A DNA stretch of 64,000 bases from Delphinapterus leucas (lineage: Eukaryota; Chordata; Mammalia; Artiodactyla; Monodontidae), in the NCBI RefSeq assembly GCF_002288925.2, contig NW_022098045.1, positions 10,073,540 through 10,137,539 of the forward strand, in the 5' to 3' direction. The notes beneath the pieces were generated by a model. It saw only the letters and a program-made list of their open reading frames with translations. It was not told where the DNA came from and did no database searches. The translations under genes and the position numbers were made by a program. Shown here piece after piece: positions 37,635 to 51,150 of the stretch. Within the stretch, counting starts at the first letter, position 1. Every line of letters begins with the position of its first letter.

Positions 37635-40600
37635 TATATAAATTCACAAAACTGGGATCATTAGTACAATAGGTAAAGGCTTAATCTCTAGAGCTTCTTA
37701 GTCTGAATCCTTGTTTTGCCTCTAGCTGTGTAACATTGGGCAATATATTAACTTTCTCAGTCTGAGTTTTCTTATTTAGAAAATAAAAGATGAAAAGAGT
37801 AGTACTTTATATAATGGTTTGGGAATTAAATGAACTAATACGTGTGAAGTGCTTAAAACAGTGCCTGCCACATACTAAGTGCTTGATAAGTTATTATTAA
37901 ATACTCTTCTGCAGCTGCAGCTTACTTTTTAAATATAACACTGTACCTTAGAGATCATTTTTTATTGAAGTATAGTTGATTTACAATGCCATGTTAGTTT
38001 TAGGTGTACAGCACAGTGATTCAGTTATATATATATATTCTCTTTCAGATTCTTTTCCCTTACAGGTTATTACAAAGTATTGAGTACTCTGAGTATCATT
38101 AAATATAGTTGACTGTAGTTCCCTGTGCTATACAGTAGGTCTTTGTTGATTATCTATTTTACAAGTAGTAGTGTATACATGTTAATCCCAAACTCTTAAT
38201 TTATCCCTCCCCACACTGTCCCCCTTGGTAACCATAAGTTTGTTTTCTATGTCTGTGAGTCTCTTTCTGTTTTGCAAATGAGTTCATTTGTGTCTTTTTT
38301 TTTTTTTAGATTGCACATATAAGCAATATCATATGATATTTGTCTTTGTCTGGCTTACTTCACTTAGTATGATAATCTCTAGATCTATCCATTTTGCTGT
38401 AAATGGCATTATTTCATTCTTTTTTATGGCTGAGTAATACTCCATTGTATATATATACCACACCTTCTTTATCCATTCCTCTGTCGATGGACATTTAGGT
38501 TGCTCCTGTGTCTTGGCTGTTGTAAATAGTGCTGCAGTAAACATTGGGGTGCATGTATCTTTTCAAATTACAGTTTTCTCCAGATGTAGAGGTCATTTTT
38601 AATATGGATAGAGTTGAAGACAAAAATAGCAACAAAGAACAAGAGCGATGAATAGAAAATGGTAACAAATATGGTAGATATTAATCTAGCTATATCAATA
38701 ATCACTTTAAAAGTTAATGGCCTAGGACTTCCCTGGTGGTGCACTGGCTAAGAATCTGCCTGCCAATGCAGGGGGCACGGGTTCAAGCCCTGGTCCAGGA
38801 GGATCCCACATGCCGTGGAGCAACTAAGGCCATGTGCCACAACTACTGAGCCTGTGCTCTAGAGCCCACGAGCCACAACTACTGAGCCCACGCGCTGCAG
38901 CTACTGAAGTCCGCGCACCTAGAGCCTGTGCTCCGCAATAAAGAGAAGCCACCACAACGAGAAGCCCGCGCACCACAACGAAGAGTAGCCCCTGCTCACC
39001 GCAACTAGAGGAAGCCCGCACGCAGCAACGAAGACCCAACTCAGCCAAAAAATAATTAATTAATTAATTAATTAATTATAATAAAATTAAAAAGTTAATG
39101 GTCTAAATACACCAATTAAAAGAGATTGTCAAACTGGATCAAGAAGCTGTCATGAGAATGAGAAGACAAGCCGCAGACTGGGAGAAAATACTTGCAAAAG
39201 GCAAATCTGATAAAGGACTATAACCCAAAATATACAACGTACTCTTAAAACTCAACGATAAGAAAACAAACAACCCAATTTTTTGAATGGGCCAAATATT
39301 TGAATAGATACCTCACCAAAGAAGATATACAGATGGCAAATAAGCATATGAAAAGGCTCAACATCGTATGTCATTAGGGAATTGCAAATTATAGCAACAA
39401 TGAAATACCCCTAACACACCTATTAGAATGGCCAAAATTCAAAACACTGACAACACCAAATGCTGACAAGGATGTGGAGCAATAGGAACTCTGATTCACT
39501 GCTGATGGGAATGCAAAATGGTATAGTCACTTTGGAAGACAATTTGGCAGTTACTTACAAAACTAACATACTCTTACCATATGATCCAGCAATAGTGCTC
39601 CTCGGTATTTACCCAAAGGAGTTGAAAATTATATCCACACAAAAACCTGTATATGGATATTATAGCAGCTTTATCCATAATTGCCAAGACATGGCAGCAA
39701 TCAAGATGTCTTTCCATAGGTGAATGGATAAATAAACTACAGTACATCCAAACAATGGACTATTATTCAGCACTAAAAAGAAATGAGCTATTAAACCATG
39801 AACAGACATGGAGGAAACTTAAATGCATATTGCTAAGTGAAAGAAGCCAATCTGAAAACACTGCATACTGTATGACTCTAACTATATGGTATTCTGGAAA
39901 AGACAAAACTACGGAGACAGTAAAAAGACAAGTTTCTGCGAGGGCTAAGGGAAAAAGGAAGTATGAATAGGTGGAGCACAGAGGATATTAAGGGCAGTGA
40001 AACTGTTCTGTATGATACTGTAATGACAAAAACATGTCATTAGACGTTTGTCAAAATCCACTGAATGTACAATATTAACAGTGAACCCTAATGGAAACTA
40101 TGGACTTTGGATGATAATGATGCATCAACATAGGGTCATCCATTGTGACAAATGGACCACTCAAGCACAGGATGTTGATAGTGAGGGCGGCCGTGCATGT
40201 ATGGGGGGTAAGGAGCATGCGGGAACTCTGTAATTTCCACTCAATTTTACCATGAACCTAAAACTGCTCTTTTAAAAAGTCTATTCAAATAAATACACAA
40301 TTTAAATTCTTTAAAAATCCACTGCTGATTGAATACATTGATATATTCCCTCTCCTGCCACCCCCCATTTTTTCTGCATGATTCAGGTAGGACAGTTTGA
40401 GGCTTAGTTGATTCCTTATGCTGAAATACAAGTGAGATGTGCCTTTGACACCTTTGTTCTAATTTGTACAATATATTACAATAGATTTCATTTATAGAAA
40501 ATAAAATGTACATTATATTTCACTTCTATATAGATGAAATACAATAAAAATCAAGAGGACAGCTCGATATCCACACTGAAGAGTCAAGTAACTGATGTAA

Positions 40601-43600
40601 AAAATGTTATGACCCAAAATATCGATAAAATTTTGGAAAGAGAAGAAAGATTGAATATCTTCACTGATAGAACAGATGCTCTGCAAACAACTGTGAGTGT
40701 TACATGGCTGTCTTAATACCCAAACAGTGCTCTAAGTCATAGGATCATTGCCCTTGAGACAAACTGCCAAAAGCAAAAACATACTGGGACACTTGGTGAG
40801 ATAATCCTATGTCACCAAATTATGGCCTTATCAAAAATTATTGAAGTGCAACTAAAATATTAAAAGAATAATTATAAAACAATCCAAATTTTAAAGCCCA
40901 TTAAAGTAGAAAGTGGTTATTTGTGTAACAGAAGGGTTTCTTACATTAAGAAACACACAGGTTAGTCAACAAATAAATTGCAAGGGAAAAAAAGGAGAGG
41001 GAAACTTACCAATAAAAGGACTTAGAAGGTATATCAATTGCAATGTGTGATCCTTATTTGGATTTTGATTCAAACAAACTATAAAAGTGAAAATTTACAA
41101 CTTCATGAGACAAATAGATATTTGAACTCTAGCTGGATATTAGATGAGGTTAAGGAATATAACTAATTTTTAGGTGTGATAATGGCATTGTGGTTATGTT
41201 TTTAAAAGAGTCATTACTTATTAGCGATACATACTAAAAAATTTACGGATGAAATTTTGTAACATCTGAGATTTGCTTCAAAATAGTTTGAGTGGGGGAG
41301 TAGAATGGTGTATAAATTAAACAAAAGTGGCCATAACTTGACAATGGTTAAATCTGGTTGCTGAGTATACAGGGGTTCATTATACCATCCTGTCAACTTT
41401 TGTATGTGTCTGAAATTCTCTATTAGAAAATAGTTTTAAAACAATCACCAAGTGTTCACTAGTTCCTTTTGAGCATTTTTTTTTTTTTTTTTTTTTGGCC
41501 ACATCTCGCGACTTGTGGGATCTTAGTTCCCCAACCAGGGATCAAACCTGTGCCTCCTGCAGTGGAAGCTCGGAGTCCTAACCACTGGACTGCCAGGGAA
41601 TTACCCCGCTTTGAGCATTTTAAATTTTATTTTTACAGATCTTTTCTAGAAACACAGCCACCATATAAAGCAAAGTATACACACTACTTTTTACTCATCA
41701 AGTTCTATTGATTCAACCTCCTAAATCTTTTTTGTTCTAAGCCTCATTTTTTTCACCTGTCAAAACAATTTACCAAGGTATTATTCACATATATTCATCC
41801 AGTTTAAGTGTGGAGTTTGACAAATTGTGGTAATTGTGTACAATTGTGTGACCACAATCAAGTTGTGGACTAGCTCTTCCATCCTAAAATCTGCCCTCCT
41901 TTGTAGTTTACTCTTCCCCAACCCTGACCCCAACAAACCACTAATCTGCTTTCTGTCACTACAGTGTTGTCTTTTCTACAACGTCATATGAATAGAATCA
42001 TACAATACAGTCTTTTGTGTTTGACTTCTTTTACTTAATATGTTTTTTATATTCATGTTGTTGTGTGTTAATATGTTATTCCTTATCATTGCTAAATAGT
42101 ATTCCACAGATAGCTAAATCTCTTTTAAACATACCTTCTGCCCATTCCAGTGCCACTCACTGTCTCACTCCAAGATCAATTATCTCTTGTCTGACTATGG
42201 TAATTCCCAGATTTAATTGTTCTCCCTATTTTTGGTTCTACTCTGCTCCAGTCATCCTCCATACCGACACTAGAGTATTCTTTTAAAATGCAAGTATGAG
42301 CGTTATCTATAGCCTTTTTGAAACCCTCTAGTGGTGCCCCTTTGTCCAAGCAGGGCAGAGTCCAACCTCCCTAACTTAGTGAGATTTCTTCTGATTATAT
42401 TGCCAGTCATATCACCCAGAGGTCATGTCTTGTAGTTTATAAATCTCAAAAAATATCAGACTATTTGTAGTTCTCCAAAATACCTGTTGCATTATTTCAC
42501 ACCTTTATGCATACTGTTCCCTCTTTTTCCTTCCCCTGGAAAACTTCTACTCATCCATCAAAACCCAACTCAAGAATCATCTCCTCATCCATTGCCCAGA
42601 CTGAGTTTATGCCTCTCTCATGTATGCCATCCCTGCACCTTGTATTTATTGATCAATTAAACAAATATCTTTTGAAGATCTACTGTCTACCAGGCTCTAT
42701 AATAGGCACTAAGAATAATAAGGATGAATATGATAGCCACAACCCCAGCAAACAAGCACTCAATGTTAGTTAAATCGAACACTACTTACTTAAACAAAGC
42801 AATCCTCTACATTGTTTTTATAGCAGGAAAAAGATGTCACATCAGTTTGTATAATCTACAAAGAAGAATTAATAAAGTAAATCATTGTCTAGCATTGCAG
42901 TTGTTGTCTTTATGAGAGTTATAACACAAGAGTTCAGATAAAACTGTCCAAGCCATTTAGATTCATTCATTGTTCATTAATAAACATTCTTTGGGGGCCT
43001 GTTATATACAGGATATTATGCTTGTCATCTTCAGGGATAAAAGAATGGAATAAGATACTTGCCACAGTTTAATCTACTGCAGGAGACATATTTGTATAAA
43101 CCTAACTGCAATATAAAGTATGTGTTAAGTGTCATAATAGACGGATAAAGCATAACAGCCAAACAGTGGATAACTGATAGTATCTACGTTTTTACAAGGC
43201 ATTTTGAAATTAGTCAGAAAATTCCTTAACTCATTCAACATTTATTTCAAGTATATGAAAAAGGGTTTTTTTAAATATTTATTTATTTATTAGCTGCCTT
43301 GGGTCTTAGTTGCGCACACGGGATCTTTTGTTGCGGCGTGCAGGCTCTTTGCTGCGGTGCACAGGCGCGCGGGCTCCAGAGCAAGCAGGCTCAGTAACTG
43401 TGGCGTGGGTTTAGTTGCCCTGGGGCATGTGGGATCTTAGTTCCCAGACCAGGGATTGAACCAGCATCCTGTGCATTGCAAGACGGATTCTTAACCACTG
43501 GACCACCAGGGAAGTCCCTATGAAAAAGTTTTGAGAATAATATATCTAATACCCTTGTAATCATCAGCCAGCTTTATCTGGACTTAATATTTTGCCACAT

Positions 43601-46379
43601 TTGGTTTGGGCCTTTGTTTCTTAAAGAAATAAAATTATACATATAATTAAAGTCCCCTGTGTACCTTTCCCAAGCCCATTCCACTCCCTCACCAGAAGAA
43701 CCGCTGTCGTGAATTTGATTTGAATCATTTGTATGCATGTTTTGATTCCTGTGCTATATATGTGTAGCTATATATGTATCTGTAGTATTGGTTTGCATTT
43801 TTAAACTTTGTATTTATGACATTATAATGAACCTATCCTTCTGCAACGTGAGTTTTTAGTTCAACATTATGTTTTTGAAATGTATTCATTTTGATACACT
43901 TAGCTCTAATTTATCAGTTTAGCTTCTGACAGCATATCATTACTATTTTAAGTAATACGGAAATACTTATCCTTTCCCCTTTTAATAAATATTAACGTAG
44001 ATTCCAACTTCTTTATTATGAACAACACTGCACTGAACACCCTTGTACATGTCTTTTAGTACACATTTACAAAATGTTTCTAAGACAATGGTCTATAGAG
44101 TTTTTTGATCATGCATACTTATTCATAAAATATTCTTGAGAATGCATTTAAATATATATAAATTATATATATTCTTCGATAGTAATGTTATATATTAAAA
44201 CATACTAACAGAAATTAAAAGAATGAGACAAAGATGAAATAAAATATTAAATAATTTTTCTTAAGATAATTAAAACTATGTCTCTCTAAGAAAAATTTTA
44301 ATAATGTATTTTAATGATAGTGTGATTAAAAGCCAGATTTGATTACAAATGACTATTTTTTAAGTCTCTAAATATGGCAGGTAGTGTTCAAACTAGAAGG
44401 AGAGATATATCCTCTTTGTCATTTTCTTGTTGTTTACCTTTGCCTTGTTAGTATAATTAAGTCACATGTCTACTTTAGCTTAGTTAAAACTAAATAATAT
44501 TACCCATAATTCACTTACCCATATAAATTGTAGATATTGCAATACACTACAAGAGAGTGGACAAAGGGGTCCGCTGTGGCCAACTCTGCATCACTGTGGA
44601 ATTTCCCCTCTACCCTCAAAACATCTTAACTTTCATGATTTACCATTTTACATCATACCTAGGGAAAATGTCAGTGTATGTTAAATTTTAAATATTTTCA
44701 TTTCCTTCTTGTTTTTTAGATTAAATGAACAAGTAGATATGGTTCTAATATTATTTTCCTGCTCTCCAGTGGGTCATCTTCTACAACCCCCTGGGATGCT
44801 AGATCCCATTTTTGACCCACTGTTCTATAATATATACATAGAAATGGAATTGCTGGATCTTAAAATATGTGCACCTTTGAATTAGACAAATGTTTCAAAA
44901 TTGCTTTCCAAAGTGTCGTGCCAGTTTATACTCCCATTGGCGCTGTACGAGAGGCCCCATCGCTCCACACTGTCTTTCCAAAACCTGAGATTATTAGATT
45001 ATAACTTTTAACAATCTGGTAGGGGAAAGAAAGTAACTATTGTCTTGATTTGCATTTCCCTAATTTGGGATGACAGAGAGAAATTTTTGTTTATTAACCA
45101 TTAGCGTTTCTTCTGTGAGTGGCCTGTTGATATCCTTTGCCCATTTTGCTAATGGGGTGCTTATCTTTTTTAATAATTTAGTATATATATATAAAATACT
45201 AATTTTATAACTATTAGAATAATGAATGAGTATATAATTCTTCATCCTAATACTTAGTTGTAGAAAGTGTAAATATGTTCTCCCAGTATGTGGACTGATT
45301 TTAACTTTGTGTATTGTGTCTTTTTTAGGACAGAAGTCTTTTCTCTTTACTATTTTTTTTTATTGAAGTGTAGTTGATTTACACTGTTGTGTTAATTTCT
45401 GCTATACAGCAAAGCGATTCAGTTATACATATATAACTATATATACATTCATTTTTATATTCTTTTCCATTATGGTTTATCATAGGATATTGAATATAGT
45501 TCTCTGTGCTGTACAGTAGGACCTTGTTGTTTATCCATTCTATATATAAAAGCTTACATCTGCTAACCCCATCCTCCAATCCATCCCTTCCCAACCCCCT
45601 CCCCCTTGGCAACCACCGGTCTTTTCTCTATGCCCGTGAGTCTGTTTCATAGATAGGTTTACTTGTGTCATATTTTAGATTCCATATATAATGATATCAT
45701 ATGGTATTTGTCTTCCTCTTTCTGACTTACTTAGTATGATAATCTCTAGCTGCATCCATGTTGCTGCAGATGGCATTATTTCATTTTTTTATGGCTGAGT
45801 ATTATTCCACTGTATATATGTACCACTTCTTCTTTATCCATTTATCAGGACAGATGTCTTTAACTTTCATGTAGGCAAATGTATCAGTCCTGTCCTTTAT
45901 GCTTTCTGTGTCTTAAGAACGCCTTCCTTTCGCCAGGTTATAAAGATACTCTTATATTGTCTCCTAAAAGTTTTTATTTCTGCTTCTTAAACATGAATCT
46001 TTAAAACATCTGGAATTTTATTTTTGCATAAAATGTGAGGTAGGAATCAAATTCTATTATTTTCTGTATAAATAACCAGTTGCCCAAACGACCATTTATT
46101 AAATAGCTCAGACTTTCCCATTTGGTTTGTAATGCCAACCTTGCCACATATAATGTTTTCATATGTAAACAATTTTCATTCTTTTGATTCGTATGTATTA
46201 TATTCTTCTGATCTATTTCTATTTCCTTGGGCCAGTACTACACCATTTTAGTTACTGTGGTTTTATGAGAAGTCTTAATATCTTATAGGTCAAGTTCGTC
46301 TACTTTCTCTTTTTTAGAAATTATGTTGGCAAGGCTTGCTTCTTTCTCTTTCGGGGAATTTTAGATTCTACATCTCAAG

Positions 46380-46412
<33 letters not shown>

Positions 46413-49400
46413 TTGTTGGGATATTAGTTGGAATTACATTAATATGGGGAGAACTGACACCTTTAAAATACTGTTTTCCCTTCTCTGAACATGCTATGTC
46501 TCTTCATTTTTCTAAGTCTCTTTCAAAATCTTTCAGTAGAGTTTTATAATTTTTCCCCTAAGGGTCTTGTACAACTTTTCTGAGATTTATTTCTTGATAT
46601 CTTACTGTTTTTGTTGCTATTGTATATGATATTTTTTATTGTTTTTTTTTTTTTTTGCGGTACGCGGGTCTCTCACTGTTGTGGCCTCTCCCGTTGCGGA
46701 GCACAGGCTCCGGACGCGCAGGCTCAGCGGCCATGGCTCACGGGCCCAGCCGCTCCGCAGCATGTGGGATCTTCCCGGACCGGGGCACGAACCCGTGTCC
46801 GCTGCATCGGCAGGCGGACTTTCAACCACTGCGCCACCAGGGAAGCCCTATGATATTTTTGAAACTACATTTTCAAAAAATTTTTGGTTAATAGGAACGC
46901 AGTCAATTTTTGCATACTGATTTTGTATCCCAAGTCTTGCTGAACTCTTTTATGGTAATATTGTTTGTTTGTGGACTTATTTGCATTTTCTACATAGAAA
47001 TGCCATCATATATGAAAAATGACTGGATTTTTTTTATCCTTTCCAGTATGTATTTTCTTTGCTTCCTTGTTCATGCCTCCCTCTCAAGTTAAAGGCAACT
47101 ACCTTGAGGCCATTAGGCTTGGTTGGATAGGAAGCTTATACCCTTAATCTGATCTCTAATGCAGGGCACAATCTTTTTGTAATTGAGGTAAAATTCACAT
47201 AACAAAAAATTAACATTTTAAAGTATACAATTCAGTGGCAATTGGTACATTCACGATGTTGTGTACCCACCACCTCCATCTAGTTCCAAAACATTTTATC
47301 ACCCCAAAAATAAACTTCATGCCCATTAAGCAATTACTCCCCAGCCCCTAACAACCAATAACCTACTTTCTGTCTCTATGGATTTACCAATTCTGAGTAT
47401 TTCATATAAATGGAATTATACAATCTGTTGTCTTTTGTGTCTGGCTTCTTTCACTTAGCATGATGTTTTCGAGGGTCATCCATGTTGTAGCATGTATCAG
47501 TACTTCATTCCTTTCTGGCTGAATAATATTCCATTGTATAGATTTACAACTTGTTTATCCATTCATCAAATGATGGACATCTGTGTTGTTGTTTCTGCCT
47601 TTTGGCTACTGTGAATAATGCTGCTATGAACATTTGTGTACAAGTTTTTGTTTGAATAGTTGTTTTCAATTCTTTTATGTATGTACATAGGAATGGAATT
47701 GCTGGATTATATGGTAATTCTATTTAAACTTTTTGAGGAATTTCCAAACTATTTTCCACAGTGGTTGAACCATTTTACCTTCCCACCAGTAATGTAAGAG
47801 GGTTCCAATTTCTCCACATCCTCTTCAACACTTGTTATTTTTCCTTTTTTTTTTTTTTTTTATTATAGCCATCCTACCGGTGTGAAGTGGTATCTTACTT
47901 TGATTTGCATTTCAAGTCATTTGTCCATTTTTAATAGGTTTGGGGGGGGTTGTAATTGAGGAAGGGTAGAATCTTAATGGGCATCTGTCATTAAAAGGCC
48001 TTTTTAATCTAATGTCTTATTATTTGGGCCCCAAAACCATCAGCTTATCCAATCTTCCAATGTTCCACATTTCTGCAGTCTCTCTATTCCTTTTCATTTC
48101 TTCTTGCAAACCAGCCAGTTGCTGCCTTGCTAAATGTAGCCAGTAACAAGAACTCACACTACTACCTTTCTATTTTCCAACCTTTTCTTCTAAAAGGACA
48201 GACTCAGTAGTATTTTGCCTGCCTTCCAAATTATCACAGGCAATAGTTTTAGCAAATATTTTACCCTGAAGAGCATTGGTCTTTATCTTTCCAGACTCTG
48301 TTATCAGTTTCTTCTGTGCCTACCACCTGATGGCTAAGCCAGCGCTACATGTTTTAGAGTTCTGTATTGATAATAACAACATCTCATCCTACTACAATTT
48401 CACTATTAGAGAAACATTAGCTATACCAACATACCTCAAGTTTTCAGTGTTTTAACTCAACAGAGGTTAATTTCTCGGTTGTATAACAGTATAAGGCAGG
48501 CTTTCAGTGAGCAGACTTCCACAGGGTAATCCAGAAACCCAAGTTTTTTCCATTTTGTGACTCTGTCATTGCCTTTGGCCCCTCAGAATCTTTCAATTTC
48601 AGGTGGCAGCTGGTTAAACAGGGAGTGGAAGAAGCACATTTGCTTTGAGCCAGTTCAGCCCAAAAGTGACACCTATCATTTCTACTCACAATCTATTGGT
48701 AGGAATTAGTCTTATAGCTTTGCATAGGTACATGGGGTAGAGAGAGGACACAGCAAGGGGTGGGGTGAAGGGCCTGAGAAATGTGATCTGTGATTGGACA
48801 GTCTCTTGCCAGCAACAACTCTACATTATGGAAGGGAAACTCAAAGTCTTCAGTGGATAGCTGGCTGTCTTTATCACATCTGGAAGTTTATCACTAAAGG
48901 AAATTCTAAAGGAACTATATAGATAGTGGTAAAGGTGTAGGTAACACTAAATGAATATTGACTGCAATATAGGTGATGAGAAGTGGTTGGATTCTGGATA
49001 TATTTTGAAGGTGGAGCGAATTAGAGTTGCTGACAGATTGGCCATGAGGTGAGAGAGAGTCAAGGAAGACTCCAAAGCTTTGAGCCTAGTTAATAGGAAG
49101 GATGGAAATTGAGTAGTTTCATTGCTTTCCTCACGTGAGCCCAAGGGTTAGCCCACTGTGAGCACTAAATCCTAAGCCCTGCCTGCATGGCAGAGGCCAA
49201 CATCATCACCTTCCCAAATCCAGAGGAGCTGCACCATCAGTGCAACTTCTCACTGCTTTCCTAGGTTCCTGCACTTGGCCTTACTCTTACTTTCTTCCAA
49301 TATCAGTTATGCATTTAAAAGTTTGCTTCTTATATTTTATCTAGCATTTCTGAATAGTAATAGTGGCAGGGTTACAGGGTTACATAATCCACTATATCAC

Positions 49401-51116
49401 TGGATCTATTACTTTTTTATTAGATTATATCATGTTTCTTTCTTATCAGAAAAGAGGCAACATCTAAATCCCAGAAAGTTATAGCAAAAAAATTGAGATT
49501 TTTTTTTTCACTTTACTGCCTTTCCTTCCAAACAAATCCCACTTTTATGTATATATTGTATACTCATGATTACATGGGGAAAAATGACTTCCTCTTTGAA
49601 GCCAGTTGAGTAGAAGCAGCTCAATAAAAGATTAAATTTGGGACTTCCCTGGTGGTTCAGTGGTTAAGACTCCCCACTTCCACTGCAGGGGCTGCCGGTT
49701 TGATTCCTGGTCGGGAAACTAAGATCCCACATGCCATGCGCAGTGCAGCAAAAAAAATAAAATAAAGGAAAAAAAAATAAAGATGAAATTTGACTGAAAT
49801 ATTTTACAATTGTTCTCAGATTATTTTCACACAGATATCACATAATCATTCTCACTAAACCCTCCATTTTTGCCTAGCTAAATTAATTTTCTCTCTCTTG
49901 ATCTTTTTGTAACAGACCCAACTATTCTTAAAAAGCAGATTTGGCTTTTTAACAAAAAGTAGGCCAATAAGCTTTCTGTCAGTCTGCCTACAGATAAATA
50001 TGGGTCATGGATTTTAACTTGCAGATTAAACATATACATTTATTTTGGTATCCTCTCAAAACTCCAACAAAATGATAGGTAAAACAACAATTAGAGATTT
50101 TAATGTATAAACCACTAGGATTTTTTAGAAAAAGAACAAGAGAAAAGAAATTTCAAAATTTTGGAAGCTAGGAAAATGGGTTCTGAGTACTTAATAGCCT
50201 CATTAGAGCAGTAAAAGTTCGAAAAACAAGCTTATAGCAGAAGATATTAAGATGCCAAATGATCCAGGCCATAGAACCTTGGAAAGGATCAGAAATTGGA
50301 CACACATCGTACTTCTAAAAGGAGACACATGGTACTTCTAAAAGCAGTATGGGTCTAGAAAGAAGAGATTGGGTATAATGTGTTTAAAAGGAACATTTTA
50401 CCTGTAGAGCCCCTTCCCGACTTTTTACAGCCACAGTTTCCTCTCCTTACCCCTGACAAAGGATAATAAATTGTATTATCTAAAGACAAAAGACCTAAGA
50501 GATTCTAAACTCATTTACCAGGTGCAGTTAAGGCCAGAGTGACCATTATATTAAAATTAGGTGGACTAAGTAAAAATCTGCATCCTGAATAGGGTGACCA
50601 TTCCCCAACCTCTCTCACAGTCAGCTTCACCCAGGCAGGAGATTAGAGGATTCCTCCCTAAGAAAACTCACGAGGCCAAGGAAAAAAGACCTACAGATAC
50701 TGACCTACAGATATTGAGGCATTCCCCCAATGAAATAGTCAGGTTCATACCAGATTATCCTATAGTGAAGCCCACCAAATGATAGCCCTCACTCACTCAT
50801 ATGGAGTTTCCAATCATCATTTTAGATCATGAGATAATTGAGAAAAATCTCTATAATAAAAAAAAAATCAAAGTAAACAGAAAAAAGGAACTCAGACAAA
50901 ACAGATAATGCAGAAGCAAAAGAAAGCTTCATTTAAAAAAAAAAATCTCTCTGGGGAGAAGGATAAATTAGAAGTTTGGGATTAACATGAACACACTACT
51001 ATGTATAAAATAGATAACCAATAAGGACCTACTGTATAGCACAGGGAACTATACTCAATATTTTGTAATAACCTATAAGGGAAAAGAATCTGAAAAGGAA
51101 TATATATGTGTGTGTG

Positions 51117-51150
<34 letters not shown>

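Larger units (their letters stand above)
43555..47080 (-). mobile_element. Old L1 ORF2 region hosting several later insertions
   Basis: Reverse L1 text is recognisable at 43690-44085, 44823-45342, 45862-46380 and 46849-47080 (for example TTGATTTGCATTTCCCTAATTTGGGATG and TTTGCCCATTTTGCTAATGGGGTGC). No open frame survives. A hAT element, a younger L1, a CA repeat and a SINE interrupt it. Confidence 0.65.

Noticed and set aside
46382..46411. Possible CRISPR-like or regulatory array
   Set aside because: It is a simple AC microsatellite. No spaced direct repeats exist and the DNA is mammalian.
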